From: Microvirga brassicacearum
GTDB lineage: Bacteria > Pseudomonadota > Alphaproteobacteria > Rhizobiales > Beijerinckiaceae
Assembly: GCF_008757455.1 (NCBI RefSeq)
Contig: NZ_VCMV01000014.1
Location: forward strand, 186,001 to 250,000
Length of the DNA stretch: 64,000 nucleotides
Direction: 5' to 3'
The notes under the pieces were generated by a model. It ran no database searches. It worked only from the letters and a program-made list of their open reading frames with translations, and had not been told where the DNA came from. Positions 24,765 to 33,245 of the stretch are shown here, one piece after another (within the stretch, counting starts at the first letter, position 1; the number at the start of each line of letters is the position of its first letter). A program made the translations under genes and the position numbers.

Positions 24765-24965
24765 ATGTTTAAATTCAAGAGAACGATCCATCCGAAGTCC
24801 GTCATGTTTGCCGTTGAATACGAGGACGGTCGCATCGGTTACCTCGTCGTCGAAGGACATGGCGGTCCCGGTGAAGATTATCTCGCGACATCGATTGCGA
24901 AAGAACAGCAGGCGGCCGGCTTGTTGCCGGAGGGCACCATCACACGCATCAAGCGGGTGAGATAA
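24765..24965 (+). CDS. small hypothetical protein
   Basis: 66 residues from ATG 24765 (MFKFKRTIHP) with GAGGG upstream. A compact, mixed-charge protein containing FAVEYEDGRIGYLVVEGHG and ending ITRIKRVR. I do not recognise the family. It is the first of four short same-strand genes after the cspA terminator, with 14 bases to the next. Confidence 0.6.
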   Translation: MFKFKRTIHPKSVMFAVEYEDGRIGYLVVEGHGGPGEDYLATSIAKEQQAAGLLPEGTITRIKRVR

Positions 24966-24979
24966 GGAACCGAGTTTCC

Positions 24980-25123
24980 ATGGCTAAAGGTCAGCAGCGC
25001 GGAAATCGCGAGACGAAAAAGCCGAAACAGGACAAGGTCAAAGCCAAGGACACGCCATCGCCCTTCACGGTCGCACCGTCGAAGACGGTCGGGTCCGTGA
25101 AGCCGAACACGGGCAAGCGCTGA
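24980..25123 (+). CDS. very small basic lysine-rich protein (47 aa)
   Basis: ATG 24980 to TGA 25123 encodes 47 residues starting MAKGQQRGNRETKKPKQDK and ending KPNTGKR, very rich in Lys, Thr and Pro. Similar short 'MAKGQ.RGNRE.KKPK' proteins recur in Hyphomicrobiales as I recall. The stop overlaps the ATG of the next gene (TGATG), which supports translation. It may bind nucleic acid by charge. Function unknown. Confidence 0.6.
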   Translation: MAKGQQRGNRETKKPKQDKVKAKDTPSPFTVAPSKTVGSVKPNTGKR

Positions 25124-25365
25124 TGGTGCTGCGGGCGGGCCTGGTGCTCCTTTCGGTCACGAGCTTCTGTGCTCCTGCCCTTGCTCAGCAACCGACCCTT
25201 GCCCAAACGCCGGGCGTTCCGTCGGTGCAAAACGCCAGCCCGCTTCCGACCACCGACGGCCGCGCAAACGAGGCCGAAACGGCGCGCCAGCGCACGGAAG
25301 CCCGAGAGCGGGAATGGGACCGCAAGATGCGGGCCTCCACCAACAGCATCTGCAAAGGCTGCTAG
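25123..25365 (+). CDS. small secreted hypothetical protein
   Basis: 80 residues with a clear signal peptide (VLRAGLVLLSVTSFCAPALAQ, cut after ALA). The mature part is Gln/Pro-rich, then a charged helix AETARQRTEAREREWDRKMR and a terminal NSICKGC. The last two cysteines could form a disulphide or bind heme or metal. The start overlaps the previous stop. No family is recognised. Confidence 0.6.
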   Translation: MVLRAGLVLLSVTSFCAPALAQQPTLAQTPGVPSVQNASPLPTTDGRANEAETARQRTEAREREWDRKMRASTNSICKGC

Positions 25366-25466
25366 AACATGACCGGCGGGGCAGGTACGCGGCCGCCGGA
25401 TGATCGTGCGAAGAGGCCGCTTCAGGATTCTTCGTGCCAGGCAGGGCAGTCCGAAAGGGAAATCCT

Positions 25467-25658
25467 ATGATGAAACCGAAGTTCAAAGTCGGCCAAACCG
25501 TGCAATTGTCGACCAATGGCCTGGGTCGAACGACGCGCGGCACCAGCTATGAGATCATCAGCATCCGTCCGGCCAACGACGATGAATTCCAGTACGTGAT
25601 CAAGAGCCCGACCGAGGCTTATCAGCGCTGCGTCCGCGAAGGCTTGCTCGCGACCTGA
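25467..25658 (+). CDS. small hypothetical protein (SH3-like)
   Basis: 63 residues starting MMKPKFKVGQTVQLSTNGL, containing TSYEIISIRPANDDEFQYVIKSPTEAYQRCVREGLL. The opening KFKVGQTV and length suggest a small beta-barrel (SH3-like) domain of a type seen in short Hyphomicrobiales proteins. The function is unknown. AAAGGGAAA upstream is a plausible ribosome-binding site. Confidence 0.6.
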   Translation: MMKPKFKVGQTVQLSTNGLGRTTRGTSYEIISIRPANDDEFQYVIKSPTEAYQRCVREGLLAT

Positions 25659-25718
25659 AGCGTCCCCGCCTGCCAAACTTCTCTTAAGCGACGCTGAAAT
25701 GCCAAGCCGCGTGAGGAT

Positions 25719-25794
25719 TGGTGGGCCCGCCCGGACTCGAACCGGGAACCAGACCGTTATGAGCGGCCGGCTCTAACCATTGAGCTACAGGCCC
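25719..25794 (-). tRNA. ileX: tRNA with anticodon CAU, probably tRNA-Ile2
   Basis: On the minus strand a full cloverleaf folds: acceptor GGGCCTG/CGGGCCC, D arm GCTC...GAGC, anticodon stem GGCCG/CGGTC with loop CTCATAA (anticodon CAT), and T arm CCGG.TTCGAGT.CCGG, with CCA encoded at 25719-25721. CAU tRNAs are initiator, elongator Met or lysidine-modified Ile2. Pairs C4-G69 and C5-G68 match known TilS determinants, and the loop and arms resemble E. coli ileX, so Ile2 is favoured. The elongator Met alternative is not excluded. Confidence 0.9.
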
Positions 25795-25885
25795 TTTTTC
25801 CAAGGGATGTCGGCTTGTAGCGGCAAAAGGGGTTGCTCCGCAACGGTGTCGGAAGCGAAGCCCTTCACCGCCACGGGGAATTTCC

Positions 25886-27109
25886 TCAGGGACGGAAAAT
25901 CTCGACCTTCTCGTCAAAACCGTCAATCTGATGCGCGCCCAGCGGGACCGGGTTGCCCCATAGGTGCTCCACGAAAGACTTCGACATGAGAAGCGGTTCG
26001 CCAAGGGTCTTGTTGAGGTCGGCAATGCGGCTTGCGATATTCACGTCCCGCCCGATCACCGTGAAGTCGAGCCGTCGCCCCGAGCCCACATTGCCGTAGG
26101 CGGCGTCGCCGTGATGCAGGGCAATGCCGATATTGATCGGCACGGGAAAGCGGCCCTCGTTATTGGCGGCGTGAATCCGCCGAATGGCCTTCGTGGCGGC
26201 AGACAAAGCGGCCTGCGGTGCGCCGCCGGTATCGTCACCACGGTCGCGCACGATGGCGAGCAGGCCATCGCCCAGATATTTCAGGACTTCGCCGCCTTCA
26301 TCCTCGATCGGCGGAACAAGGCAATCGAAGTAATTGTTCAGAAGCTCGACCGCATGTTCGGGGCTGAGGGTCGATGAGATCCGGGTGTAGTCACGCATAT
26401 CGGCGAACAGGATCGCGGAGCGGATCCGCGTGACCTGCCCTCTCAGGATCGCGCCGGACAGGATCGCCTTGTGAGGCTCCTCCCCCACATAGATGCGCAG
26501 CACGTCGTCGAGCCTGCTGCTCGTGGCGCGCAGTTCGAACACCAGTGTGAAGGATGGGATGACGAGGCGGAGCACCAGCAGCGCTCGCTCATCGAAGCCT
26601 TTCGGCGAGCGCGTAGCGAACGAGATGGCGTTCTTGGCGCCGTTGCTGAAAGGCATCGGGATGGTGAGGTAGTGCCGGTATCCCGTCTCTTTCAGTTCCG
26701 GGACGATCGGGAACATATCGTCCGGTGTAGTCCCAAGATCGAGCAGCAACCATTCGCCGGTCCGGTTCACATGTGCGAAGGGGCTCGACATGTAGATCTG
26801 TCCACGTTGGTCCCCATGCGGCAGGTAGCGCACGACGGTACCCTCTTCCCGCGTCCAGAACCGGCCCACGCCCGCATATTCGGAGTGCAGCGCCTCGATG
26901 GCCGAGGCCGCGCGGTCGATGGGAATGCCGATATCCTGCAAATGCGCGATAAAGCCGTTCAGGAGGTCGTTCGGGTCGTGCATCAGGACTGCGCTCGTGA
27001 CGAGCCAATCCCGCAAGGCGATGGCCCGAGAAAGCGTCTCGGGGTCGAGGTTCCGGACAGGCTCGGCCGGATCAATCAGCAGGCTAGGGGGAGCGGGGGA
27101 TAGCGTCAT
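25886..27109 (-). CDS. class III adenylate/guanylate cyclase with N-terminal sensor region
   Basis: 407 residues from ATG 27109 (MTLSPAPPS). The N-terminal ~215 residues look like a GAF-like sensor without membrane segments. The C-terminal cyclase homology domain has metal-binding Asp237 (ILFADMRDYT) and Asp281 (LKYLGDGLLAIV), plus FTVIGRDVNIASRI in the transition-state region. It should make cAMP from ATP; the Lys preceding YLGDG favours ATP over GTP. The longer in-frame reading to 27298 has a composition unlike protein. No partner gene is evident. Confidence 0.85.
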   Translation of the reverse strand: MTLSPAPPSLLIDPAEPVRNLDPETLSRAIALRDWLVTSAVLMHDPNDLLNGFIAHLQDIGIPIDRAASAIEALHSEYAGVGRFWTREEGTVVRYLPHGDQRGQIYMSSPFAHVNRTGEWLLLDLGTTPDDMFPIVPELKETGYRHYLTIPMPFSNGAKNAISFATRSPKGFDERALLVLRLVIPSFTLVFELRATSSRLDDVLRIYVGEEPHKAILSGAILRGQVTRIRSAILFADMRDYTRISSTLSPEHAVELLNNYFDCLVPPIEDEGGEVLKYLGDGLLAIVRDRGDDTGGAPQAALSAATKAIRRIHAANNEGRFPVPINIGIALHHGDAAYGNVGSGRRLDFTVIGRDVNIASRIADLNKTLGEPLLMSKSFVEHLWGNPVPLGAHQIDGFDEKVEIFRP

Positions 27110-27309
27110 AAGGCCAAGGTGGGTTTCACGACGTGAACCTGCAAGCGCGAAAGCGGCTGCGATCAAACATAAGGGACTTTGCGGCACGCCGCAGCTTTCG
27201 TTTTGACAGTCCCGGTTCGGCGGTCTAGAGCGGCAGCGACATCGCGGTCGACTAGTCATTCCCGCCAGTCGCCAGCCCGGGCTTCTCCCGCCAGACATCA
27301 GGACGAACC

Positions 27310-27930
27310 ATGTCGACCCTCGATACCTTTTTCGTCACCAAAATCTATCGCGCCGAACTGAACGACGCGAAGCATGCGGATCTCAACGCCGAGTTGGAGG
27401 CCGCGAGTCTTTCGATTGCCGAGGACGACGAGGCGGGCCAGCGCTGGTGCGAGAAGAACGGCTATCCCGGCTACACCTCATACGCGTCGCTCGACGATCT
27501 GCCGTGGCGGGTGCCCGCTTTCGGTCAACTCCTGAAACTGCTGAACACCCACGTGGCAGCGTTCGCCAAGGAGCTTGAATTCGACCTCAAGGGGCGCAAA
27601 CTCGTTCTCGACAGCCTGTGGATCAACATCCTGCCGCCGGGCGGCGTCCACACCTCGCACATCCATCCCCATTCCGTGGTCAGCGGCACGTACTACGTGA
27701 CCATTCCCGAAGGGGCGAGCGCGCTGAAATTCGAAGACCCGCGCCTCGGGTTCATGATGGCGGCGCCGCCACGAAAGCCGAAGGCAAAGCCTGAAAACCG
27801 GCAATTCGCCTATATGGCGCCAAAGCCCGGTACGGTCCTGCTCTGGGAAAGCTGGCTCCGCCACGAGGTCCCGGTGAACGAGGCCGAAAGCGAGCGGATC
27901 AGCATCAGCTTCAATTACGCCTGGCGCTAG
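27310..27930 (+). CDS. 2OG-Fe(II) oxygenase-like protein (TIGR02466 family)
   Basis: 206 residues with a double-stranded beta-helix signature: LWINILPPGGVHTSHIHPHSVVSGTYYV contains the metal His117 and His119. A distal SWLRHEV His and the 2OG-binding Arg in SERISISFNY follow. Matches the putative TIGR02466 oxygenases of unknown substrate. Its TAG stop lies in the left end of a CTAG repeat, and the MFS gene converges from the other side. Confidence 0.85.
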   Translation: MSTLDTFFVTKIYRAELNDAKHADLNAELEAASLSIAEDDEAGQRWCEKNGYPGYTSYASLDDLPWRVPAFGQLLKLLNTHVAAFAKELEFDLKGRKLVLDSLWINILPPGGVHTSHIHPHSVVSGTYYVTIPEGASALKFEDPRLGFMMAAPPRKPKAKPENRQFAYMAPKPGTVLLWESWLRHEVPVNEAESERISISFNYAWR

Positions 27931-28030
27931 AGCCTGATCCGGCGAAGTGGATACGGGTTCGCCGAAAGATCATGCGGCAAAACAAAGCGATAGAGCCGGA
28001 TCAGATTCGAGAAGCTGAATCCGGCTCTAG
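27929..28030. repeat. CTAG-bounded intergenic repeat, copy 2
   Basis: About 100 bases: AGAGCCTGATCC..., GTGGATACGGGTTCGCCGAAAGATCATG, then AGAGCCGGATCAGATTC and TGAATCCGGCTCTAG. The outer CTAGAGCC/GGCTCTAG arms pair. The same element in the opposite orientation is at 39883-39970. It fills the space between two convergent genes and provides the TAG stop codon of both. Confidence 0.8.
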
Positions 28031-29247
28031 TGCACCGCCGGCCGTTCATGCGGCAGGAAGAACGTCAAAAGCCCGATCGCCGGCAGGAACGAGCAGATCT
28101 TGTAGACGGTCTCGATGCTGGTCACGTCGGCCAGGTGGCCGAGAACCGCCGCGCCCAAGCCTCCCATGCCGAACGACAGGCCGAAAAACAGGCCCGCTAT
28201 GACCCCGACCCGACCCGGCACCAGTTCGGTCGCATAGACGAGGATGGCCGAGAACGCCGAGGCCAGGATCAGCCCGATGAGGACGCTCAAGACGCCGGTC
28301 CAGAACAGGTTCGCGTAAGGAAGCATCAGCGTGAAAGGCAGCACGCCGAGAATCGAGAACCAGATCACATATTTGCGGCCGAACCGGTCTCCGACCGGGC
28401 CGCCCAGCAGCGTGCCGGCGGCCACCGCGAACAGGAAGACAAACAGGTGGAACTGCGCGTCCTGCACCGAGAGCTGGAAGCGATCGATGAGATAGAAGGT
28501 GAAATAGCTCGTGATGCTGGCGGTGTAGAAGTTCTTCGAGAAGGTGAGCAGCATCAGGATGGTGATCGACACCAGGATCTTGCGCCGGGTGTGGGGGGAG
28601 CGGGTCTCGGCTGGCCGCGGTTTTGAGCGGAGCAGCACGAGGCGCTCTCGATACCAAAGTCCGACCCTGTAGAGCACGACCATCGCCAGCAGCGCCACGA
28701 CGGAGAACCACGCAATGCTCGGCTGACCGAACGGCACGACGATAAACGCCGCCAGCAGCGGCCCGATCGCCGTGCCGGCATTGCCGCCGACCTGGAAGAA
28801 CGATTGCGCGAAGCCATGCCGCCCGCCCGAGGCCATGCGCGCGACGCGCGAGGATTCCGGGTGAAACACCGACGATCCCATGCCGACCAGGCCCGCCGCC
28901 AGCAGAAGCAGGCCATAGGAGGATGCCTGGGACAGCGTCAGTAGCCCAATGAGCGTAAAGCCCATCCCCACCACCAGCGAAAAAGGCCGCGGCCGCTTGT
29001 CGGTGTAATAACCCACGAGAGGCTGGAGCAGCGATGCGGTGCACTGGAAGGTCAGGGTAATGATGCCGATCTGGCCGAAATCGAGGCGATAGGCTTCCTT
29101 CAGGAGCGGATAGATCGCCGGCAGGAGGGACTGGATCAGGTCGTTGAGCAGATGCGAAAAACTGATCGCTGCCAGGATCGGAAACGTTGCCTTCTCGACA
29201 GGAGACAAGACCGGGGCGGCATGCGTGACGGGCGACTTGGTGTCCAT
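28027..29247 (-). CDS. fsr: Fsr-type MFS exporter (fosmidomycin-resistance family)
   Basis: 406 residues, about 12 membrane helices. Blocks typical of Fsr are SHLLNDLIQSLLPAIYPLLKEAY, LVGYYTDKRPRPF (MFS motif A variant), VGMGSSVFHPESSRVARMASGGRHGFAQS and QVGGNAGTAIGPLLAA. Expected to export small molecules such as fosmidomycin by proton antiport; the native substrate is unknown. It converges on the oxygenase gene through the CTAG repeat. Same-family annotation is secure; the symbol is by homology. Confidence 0.85.
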   Translation of the reverse strand: MDTKSPVTHAAPVLSPVEKATFPILAAISFSHLLNDLIQSLLPAIYPLLKEAYRLDFGQIGIITLTFQCTASLLQPLVGYYTDKRPRPFSLVVGMGFTLIGLLTLSQASSYGLLLLAAGLVGMGSSVFHPESSRVARMASGGRHGFAQSFFQVGGNAGTAIGPLLAAFIVVPFGQPSIAWFSVVALLAMVVLYRVGLWYRERLVLLRSKPRPAETRSPHTRRKILVSITILMLLTFSKNFYTASITSYFTFYLIDRFQLSVQDAQFHLFVFLFAVAAGTLLGGPVGDRFGRKYVIWFSILGVLPFTLMLPYANLFWTGVLSVLIGLILASAFSAILVYATELVPGRVGVIAGLFFGLSFGMGGLGAAVLGHLADVTSIETVYKICSFLPAIGLLTFFLPHERPAVH

Positions 29248-29479
29248 TGGCGTTACATTTTCAGGGGATTGATCGCCCCTGCCTCCTTGCCGCAGCGTTC
29301 TTCGTCTCCCCTATAGACGAGAAGCGGCTCCGTTGGCTTCAACGGATTGCGCGATGCTGGGTTGCCGGAGCCGTATTCCGCCGTTGCAGGTCTGACGCAA
29401 GTTCGAATGCGTGGCGCGATCAGGCCTTCGCCGCCCGAGTTCGTCGTGGGGCGGCGAAGGCGTTTTTCGAATGGAGCCG

Positions 29480-30946
29480 TTACTCGGCCGCGTCGGCGAG
29501 CAGGTCGCCCGGCGAGAGACCCAGCGCTTCCGCCACACCCAGGCCGTAAGCCTTGTCGGCGCGATAGAAATGCGTGATCTGCCGCTTGACGATGTCGAGC
29601 GGCACGCCTTGCATCGCCTCAGCGATGTTGCCGAACAGCTGTTTTTGCTGCTCCGCGTTCATCAACCGGAACAACGCGCCGGGCTGGCTGTAATCGTCGT
29701 TGCCGACGCGATGATCGTAACGATCGGCGTCGCCAGAGATCTTGAGCGGCGGTTCCGCGAAGCGATCATTCTCGACGGGACCGTTGAACGAGTTCGGCTC
29801 GTAGTAAGCGTCGCCGCGATTGGGGATATCGTTCAGCATCGCGCCGTCCGCATGATAATGCGTCACCGGGCAACGCGGGCGGTTGACCGGAAGCGCCTCG
29901 TAATGCGTGCCGACGCGGTAACGATGCGCATCCGCATAGGCGAAGATCCGGCCCTGCAGCATCTTGTCCGGCGAAAAACCGATGCCCGGGACGATGTTCG
30001 ACGGCGAGAACGACGATTGCTCGACCTCGGCAAAATAATGCTGCGCGTTGCGGTTCAGCTCGAGGATGCCGACCTCGTGCAAAGGATATTCGGCGTGCGG
30101 CCAGACCTTGGTGATGTCGAACGGATTGTATGAGGTCTTGTCGGCGTCGGCCTCCGGCATGATCTGCACGCAGACACGCCAGCGCGGGAAGTCGCCGCCT
30201 TCGATCGCTTCATAAAGATCGCGCTGCGCGCTCTCGCGATCGGTGGCGATCACGGCCTCGGCCTCGCGATTGGTCCAATTCCGGATGCCCTGAAGCGACT
30301 TGAAGTGGAACTTCACCCAGTGGCGCTCGCCAGCCTCGTTGATGAACGAGTAGGTGTGCGAGCCGAAGCCATGCATGGCACGGTAGCCTTGGGGCAGACC
30401 GCGATCCGAGAACAGGATCGTGACCTGGTGCAGGCTCTCGGGCGACAGGCTCCAGAAATCCCACATCGCCGTCGGGCTGCGCATGTTGGTGGAGGGATGG
30501 CGCTTCTGGGTGCGGATGAAGTCAGGGAACTTGACCGGATCGCGCACGAAGAAGACCGGCGTGTTGTTGCCGACTACGTCCCAGTTGCCTTCCTCGGTGT
30601 AGAACTTCACCGAGAAGCCGCGCACGTCACGCTCGGCATCGGCCGCGCCCCGCTCGCCAGCGACGGTCGAGAAGCGCAGGAAAACCTCGGTCGTCTTGCC
30701 CATCTCGGCGAATAGGCGGGCTTTTGAGAACTTGCTGATGTCCTGCGTCACCGTAAACGTGCCGTAGGCGCCCGAGCCCTTCGCGTGCACGACGCGCTCC
30801 GGAATGCGCTCGCGGTTCTGGTGCGCGAGCTTTTCGATCAGCTGATAATCCTGCAGCAGCAAGGGGCCGCGCGGACCAGCCGAGACCGAATTCTGATTGT
30901 CGGGAACCGGCGCGCCGCCGGTGGTGGTGATGGTGGGCTTGGACAT
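29480..30946 (-). CDS. katA: monofunctional heme catalase (small-subunit clade)
   Basis: 488-residue catalase decomposing hydrogen peroxide. The catalytic His block [11 protein letters not shown] (near 58) and Asn block [11 protein letters not shown] (near 133) are intact. The proximal heme ligand lies in [14 protein letters not shown]. Length fits clade 3 small catalases. AGGAGG precedes the ATG. It is divergent from oxyR with 96 bases between starts, so peroxide induction through OxyR is very likely. Confidence 0.97.
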   Translation of the reverse strand: MSKPTITTTGGAPVPDNQNSVSAGPRGPLLLQDYQLIEKLAHQNRERIPERVVHAKGSGAYGTFTVTQDISKFSKARLFAEMGKTTEVFLRFSTVAGERGAADAERDVRGFSVKFYTEEGNWDVVGNNTPVFFVRDPVKFPDFIRTQKRHPSTNMRSPTAMWDFWSLSPESLHQVTILFSDRGLPQGYRAMHGFGSHTYSFINEAGERHWVKFHFKSLQGIRNWTNREAEAVIATDRESAQRDLYEAIEGGDFPRWRVCVQIMPEADADKTSYNPFDITKVWPHAEYPLHEVGILELNRNAQHYFAEVEQSSFSPSNIVPGIGFSPDKMLQGRIFAYADAHRYRVGTHYEALPVNRPRCPVTHYHADGAMLNDIPNRGDAYYEPNSFNGPVENDRFAEPPLKISGDADRYDHRVGNDDYSQPGALFRLMNAEQQKQLFGNIAEAMQGVPLDIVKRQITHFYRADKAYGLGVAEALGLSPGDLLADAAE

Positions 30947-31042
30947 CGGAAAAATCCTCCTGATCGGCCTGCACCATCGTCGGGCCCTAGAGATTAGTCC
31001 AATTCGATTGTCTGACCGTCACGATCAGTTTATCTTATCGAC
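30947..31042. promoter_or_regulatory. katA-oxyR divergent promoter region
   Basis: The 96 bases between the two start codons contain an AT-rich half next to oxyR (GATTAGTCCAATTCGATTG and CAGTTTATCTTATCG) with several GAT/ATC half-sites at roughly 10-11-base spacing. That spacing suits an OxyR tetramer. I cannot define the exact operator by eye. Confidence 0.5.
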
Positions 31043-31927
31043 ATGGTCACCCTGCGCCAACTCCGTTACCTTACGGCAATTTCCGAGACCCGCCATTTCG
31101 GCCGGGCGGCAAAGTTGTGCCACGTGACCCAGCCGGCCCTCTCCATGCAGATCCAGGATCTTGAGCACAGTCTCGATGTTCAACTCGTGGAGCGTCGGCG
31201 CGGCTCGGTCGCGCTGACGGCGGCAGGCGCTGAAATCGCCGACAGGGCATCGACGATTTTGACCGCCGTTGCCGATCTGGAAAACTATGCCAGTCGCGAC
31301 CGCCCTGCCCTGGTCGGACCGCTCCGCCTGGGCATCATCCCGTCCATCGCACCCTACCTTCTGCCCCGTGCTCTGCCCGAGTTGCATCGCCTCCACCCGG
31401 ACCTCGACCTGAGAATCCGGGAGACGCAGACCTCCGCGCTGGTCGACGAGCTCGCCCATGGCGATCTCGACCTGATCCTTGCCGCGCTGCCCCTCGGCAG
31501 GCCGGACTTCGAGACGCTCGACGCCTTTCAGGATCGTTTTCTGGTGGCGCGACAGGCCGGTTCCGGACGACCCGGCGACGAGCGCATCGATCCCGCCAGC
31601 ATGGCGAGCGAACATTTATTGCTGCTCGAGGAAGGGCATTGCCTGCGCGATCAGGCGTTAAGCGTCTGCAGTTCGCTCAGTCCCGGGACAATCAACGCCT
31701 TCGGCGCCTCCAGTCTCTCAACCGTCATGCATCTCGTGGCCAACGGCTACGGCATCACGCTCCTGCCCGAGATGGCAGCGGATATCGAGGTGACAGACCG
31801 GGTGGAACTGGTGCGATTCACCGAACCGGAACCCGTGCGGACCATCGGCCTTGCGTGGCGGCGGTCCTCCACCCGGCGCGCCGATGCGCAGGCGCTGGCG
31901 CACCTGTTGCGGGAGGTCCGCGCATGA
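31043..31927 (+). CDS. oxyR: hydrogen peroxide sensor OxyR (LysR family)
   Basis: 294 residues: DNA-binding domain RQLRYLTAISETRHFGRAAKLCHVTQPALS, then the effector domain with the redox pair Cys200 and Cys209 in EEGHCLRDQALSVC. This is nearly the same as E. coli OxyR Cys199/Cys208 in spacing and surroundings. Disulphide formation on peroxide exposure would activate it. It lies divergent to katA. The stop overlaps the ATG of the downstream membrane protein gene (ATGA). Confidence 0.96.
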   Translation: MVTLRQLRYLTAISETRHFGRAAKLCHVTQPALSMQIQDLEHSLDVQLVERRRGSVALTAAGAEIADRASTILTAVADLENYASRDRPALVGPLRLGIIPSIAPYLLPRALPELHRLHPDLDLRIRETQTSALVDELAHGDLDLILAALPLGRPDFETLDAFQDRFLVARQAGSGRPGDERIDPASMASEHLLLLEEGHCLRDQALSVCSSLSPGTINAFGASSLSTVMHLVANGYGITLLPEMAADIEVTDRVELVRFTEPEPVRTIGLAWRRSSTRRADAQALAHLLREVRA

Positions 31928-33180
31928 ATAACGACGTCCTGTACCGTCTCGCCATCGCCCTTGCCATCGGCTTGCTGATCGGTCTTGAGCGCGGTTGGCG
32001 CCAGCGCGAGGAGGCCGAAGGCGAGCGCACGGCCGGGTTTCGCACCTACACTCTCTCGGGACTGCTTGGCGGCCTCTCGGCGGCGCTCGCGGCCCATACC
32101 AGCCCCGTCTTCCTCGGGTTTTCGTTTCTGGCCTTCGCCATCGGGTTCGGCGCGTTCGCCTGGCTGGAAGCCAAGACGGAGCGCAATTTCAGCGTCACCG
32201 GCGTCATTGCGGGAATGCTGGCTTTCGCACTCGGTGCCTATGCGGTCCTGGGCGATCTGCAGGTGGCAATCGCCGCGGGGGTCACGGTGACGCTCATTCT
32301 GGCGCTCAAACAACCGCTCCATAGCTGGCTGAGGACACTGACCTGGATCGAGATCCGCGCCGCCCTGATCCTGCTCGCCATGACGTTCCTAGCGCTGCCG
32401 CTGCTGCCGGACCGTCCCATCGATCCGTGGGGCGCCATCAATCCGGCGGAAATCTGGCTGCTCGCCATCATCATCGCGGGCATCTCCTTCGTCGGCTACA
32501 TCGCCATGCGCGTCCTGGGGAGCCAATCCGGCATCGCGTTGGTGGCGCTGGCAGGCGGGCTTGCGTCCTCGACTGCCACCACCATGACGCTGGCGAGGCT
32601 CGCTCGCGAACATCCTGCCGCCAGCCCGCTTGTGGCGGCAGGTATCCTGCTCTCGGGGTCGGTGATGCTCGTTCGCGTCCTCGTCGTCGCCAGCGGCCTC
32701 AACGTCAATCTGTTCGTGCCGCTGCTCTGGCCCTTGGGCGCAGCCGCCTTCGTGCTCCTGGCGGTAACGGCTGTGCTTTTTTTCGTGAACCGCGGCGGCG
32801 GGGCGACGCGCCCGGACTTGAAGATCAGCACCCCGTTCGATCTCGGCACGGCCCTGAAGCTTGCCGGATTGATCGCCGTCATCAGCCTGTTGGCCAAGTG
32901 GTTGATCGCGACGGTGGGCGAAAGTGCGCTGACGATCCTTGCGGCGCTGTCGGGCATCGCCGATGTCGATGCCATCACCCTCTCGCTCGCCCGCCTGGCG
33001 CGCGACAGCATCACGATCGTCACCGCCACCGAGAGCATCGCCATTGCGGTCGCGGTGAACACCGCCGTCAAGGCCGGGATGGCGTTCGGATTGGGGACGT
33101 CGAAGGTTGGTTGGATCGTCTCGGGCGCAAGCGCCGCCGCGATCGGCGCTGGCACCGCAGCGTTTCTGATCTTTTCGTAA
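31924..33180 (+). CDS. MgtC/SapB plus DUF4010 membrane protein
   Basis: 418-residue integral membrane protein with about ten or more helices. The N-terminal part (LAIALAIGLLIGLERGWRQRE, RTYTLSGLLGGL) matches the MgtC/SapB domain, and the C-terminal half matches DUF4010 (SSTATTMTLARLARE, ITLSLARLA). Its ATG overlaps the oxyR stop by four bases, implying co-translation with the peroxide sensor. Function of the family is unknown. Confidence 0.85.
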   Translation: MNNDVLYRLAIALAIGLLIGLERGWRQREEAEGERTAGFRTYTLSGLLGGLSAALAAHTSPVFLGFSFLAFAIGFGAFAWLEAKTERNFSVTGVIAGMLAFALGAYAVLGDLQVAIAAGVTVTLILALKQPLHSWLRTLTWIEIRAALILLAMTFLALPLLPDRPIDPWGAINPAEIWLLAIIIAGISFVGYIAMRVLGSQSGIALVALAGGLASSTATTMTLARLAREHPAASPLVAAGILLSGSVMLVRVLVVASGLNVNLFVPLLWPLGAAAFVLLAVTAVLFFVNRGGGATRPDLKISTPFDLGTALKLAGLIAVISLLAKWLIATVGESALTILAALSGIADVDAITLSLARLARDSITIVTATESIAIAVAVNTAVKAGMAFGLGTSKVGWIVSGASAAAIGAGTAAFLIFS

Positions 33181-33194
33181 AAGCCGAACCGAAC

Positions 33195-33233
33195 CCGTCA
33201 TTCCGGGCCGCGAGAGCGAACCCGGAATGACGG
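33195..33233. repeat. short REP-like palindrome
   Basis: Perfect arms CCGTCATTCCGGG (33195-33207) and CCCGGAATGACGG (33221-33233) around a 13-base loop, between the convergent DUF4010 and rpoD genes. The same CCGTCATTCCGGG arm occurs in the longer inverted repeat at 40854-40997. It may also serve as a bidirectional terminator, though it lacks a T-run. Confidence 0.75.
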
Positions 33234-33245
33234 CAGATCGATGCG

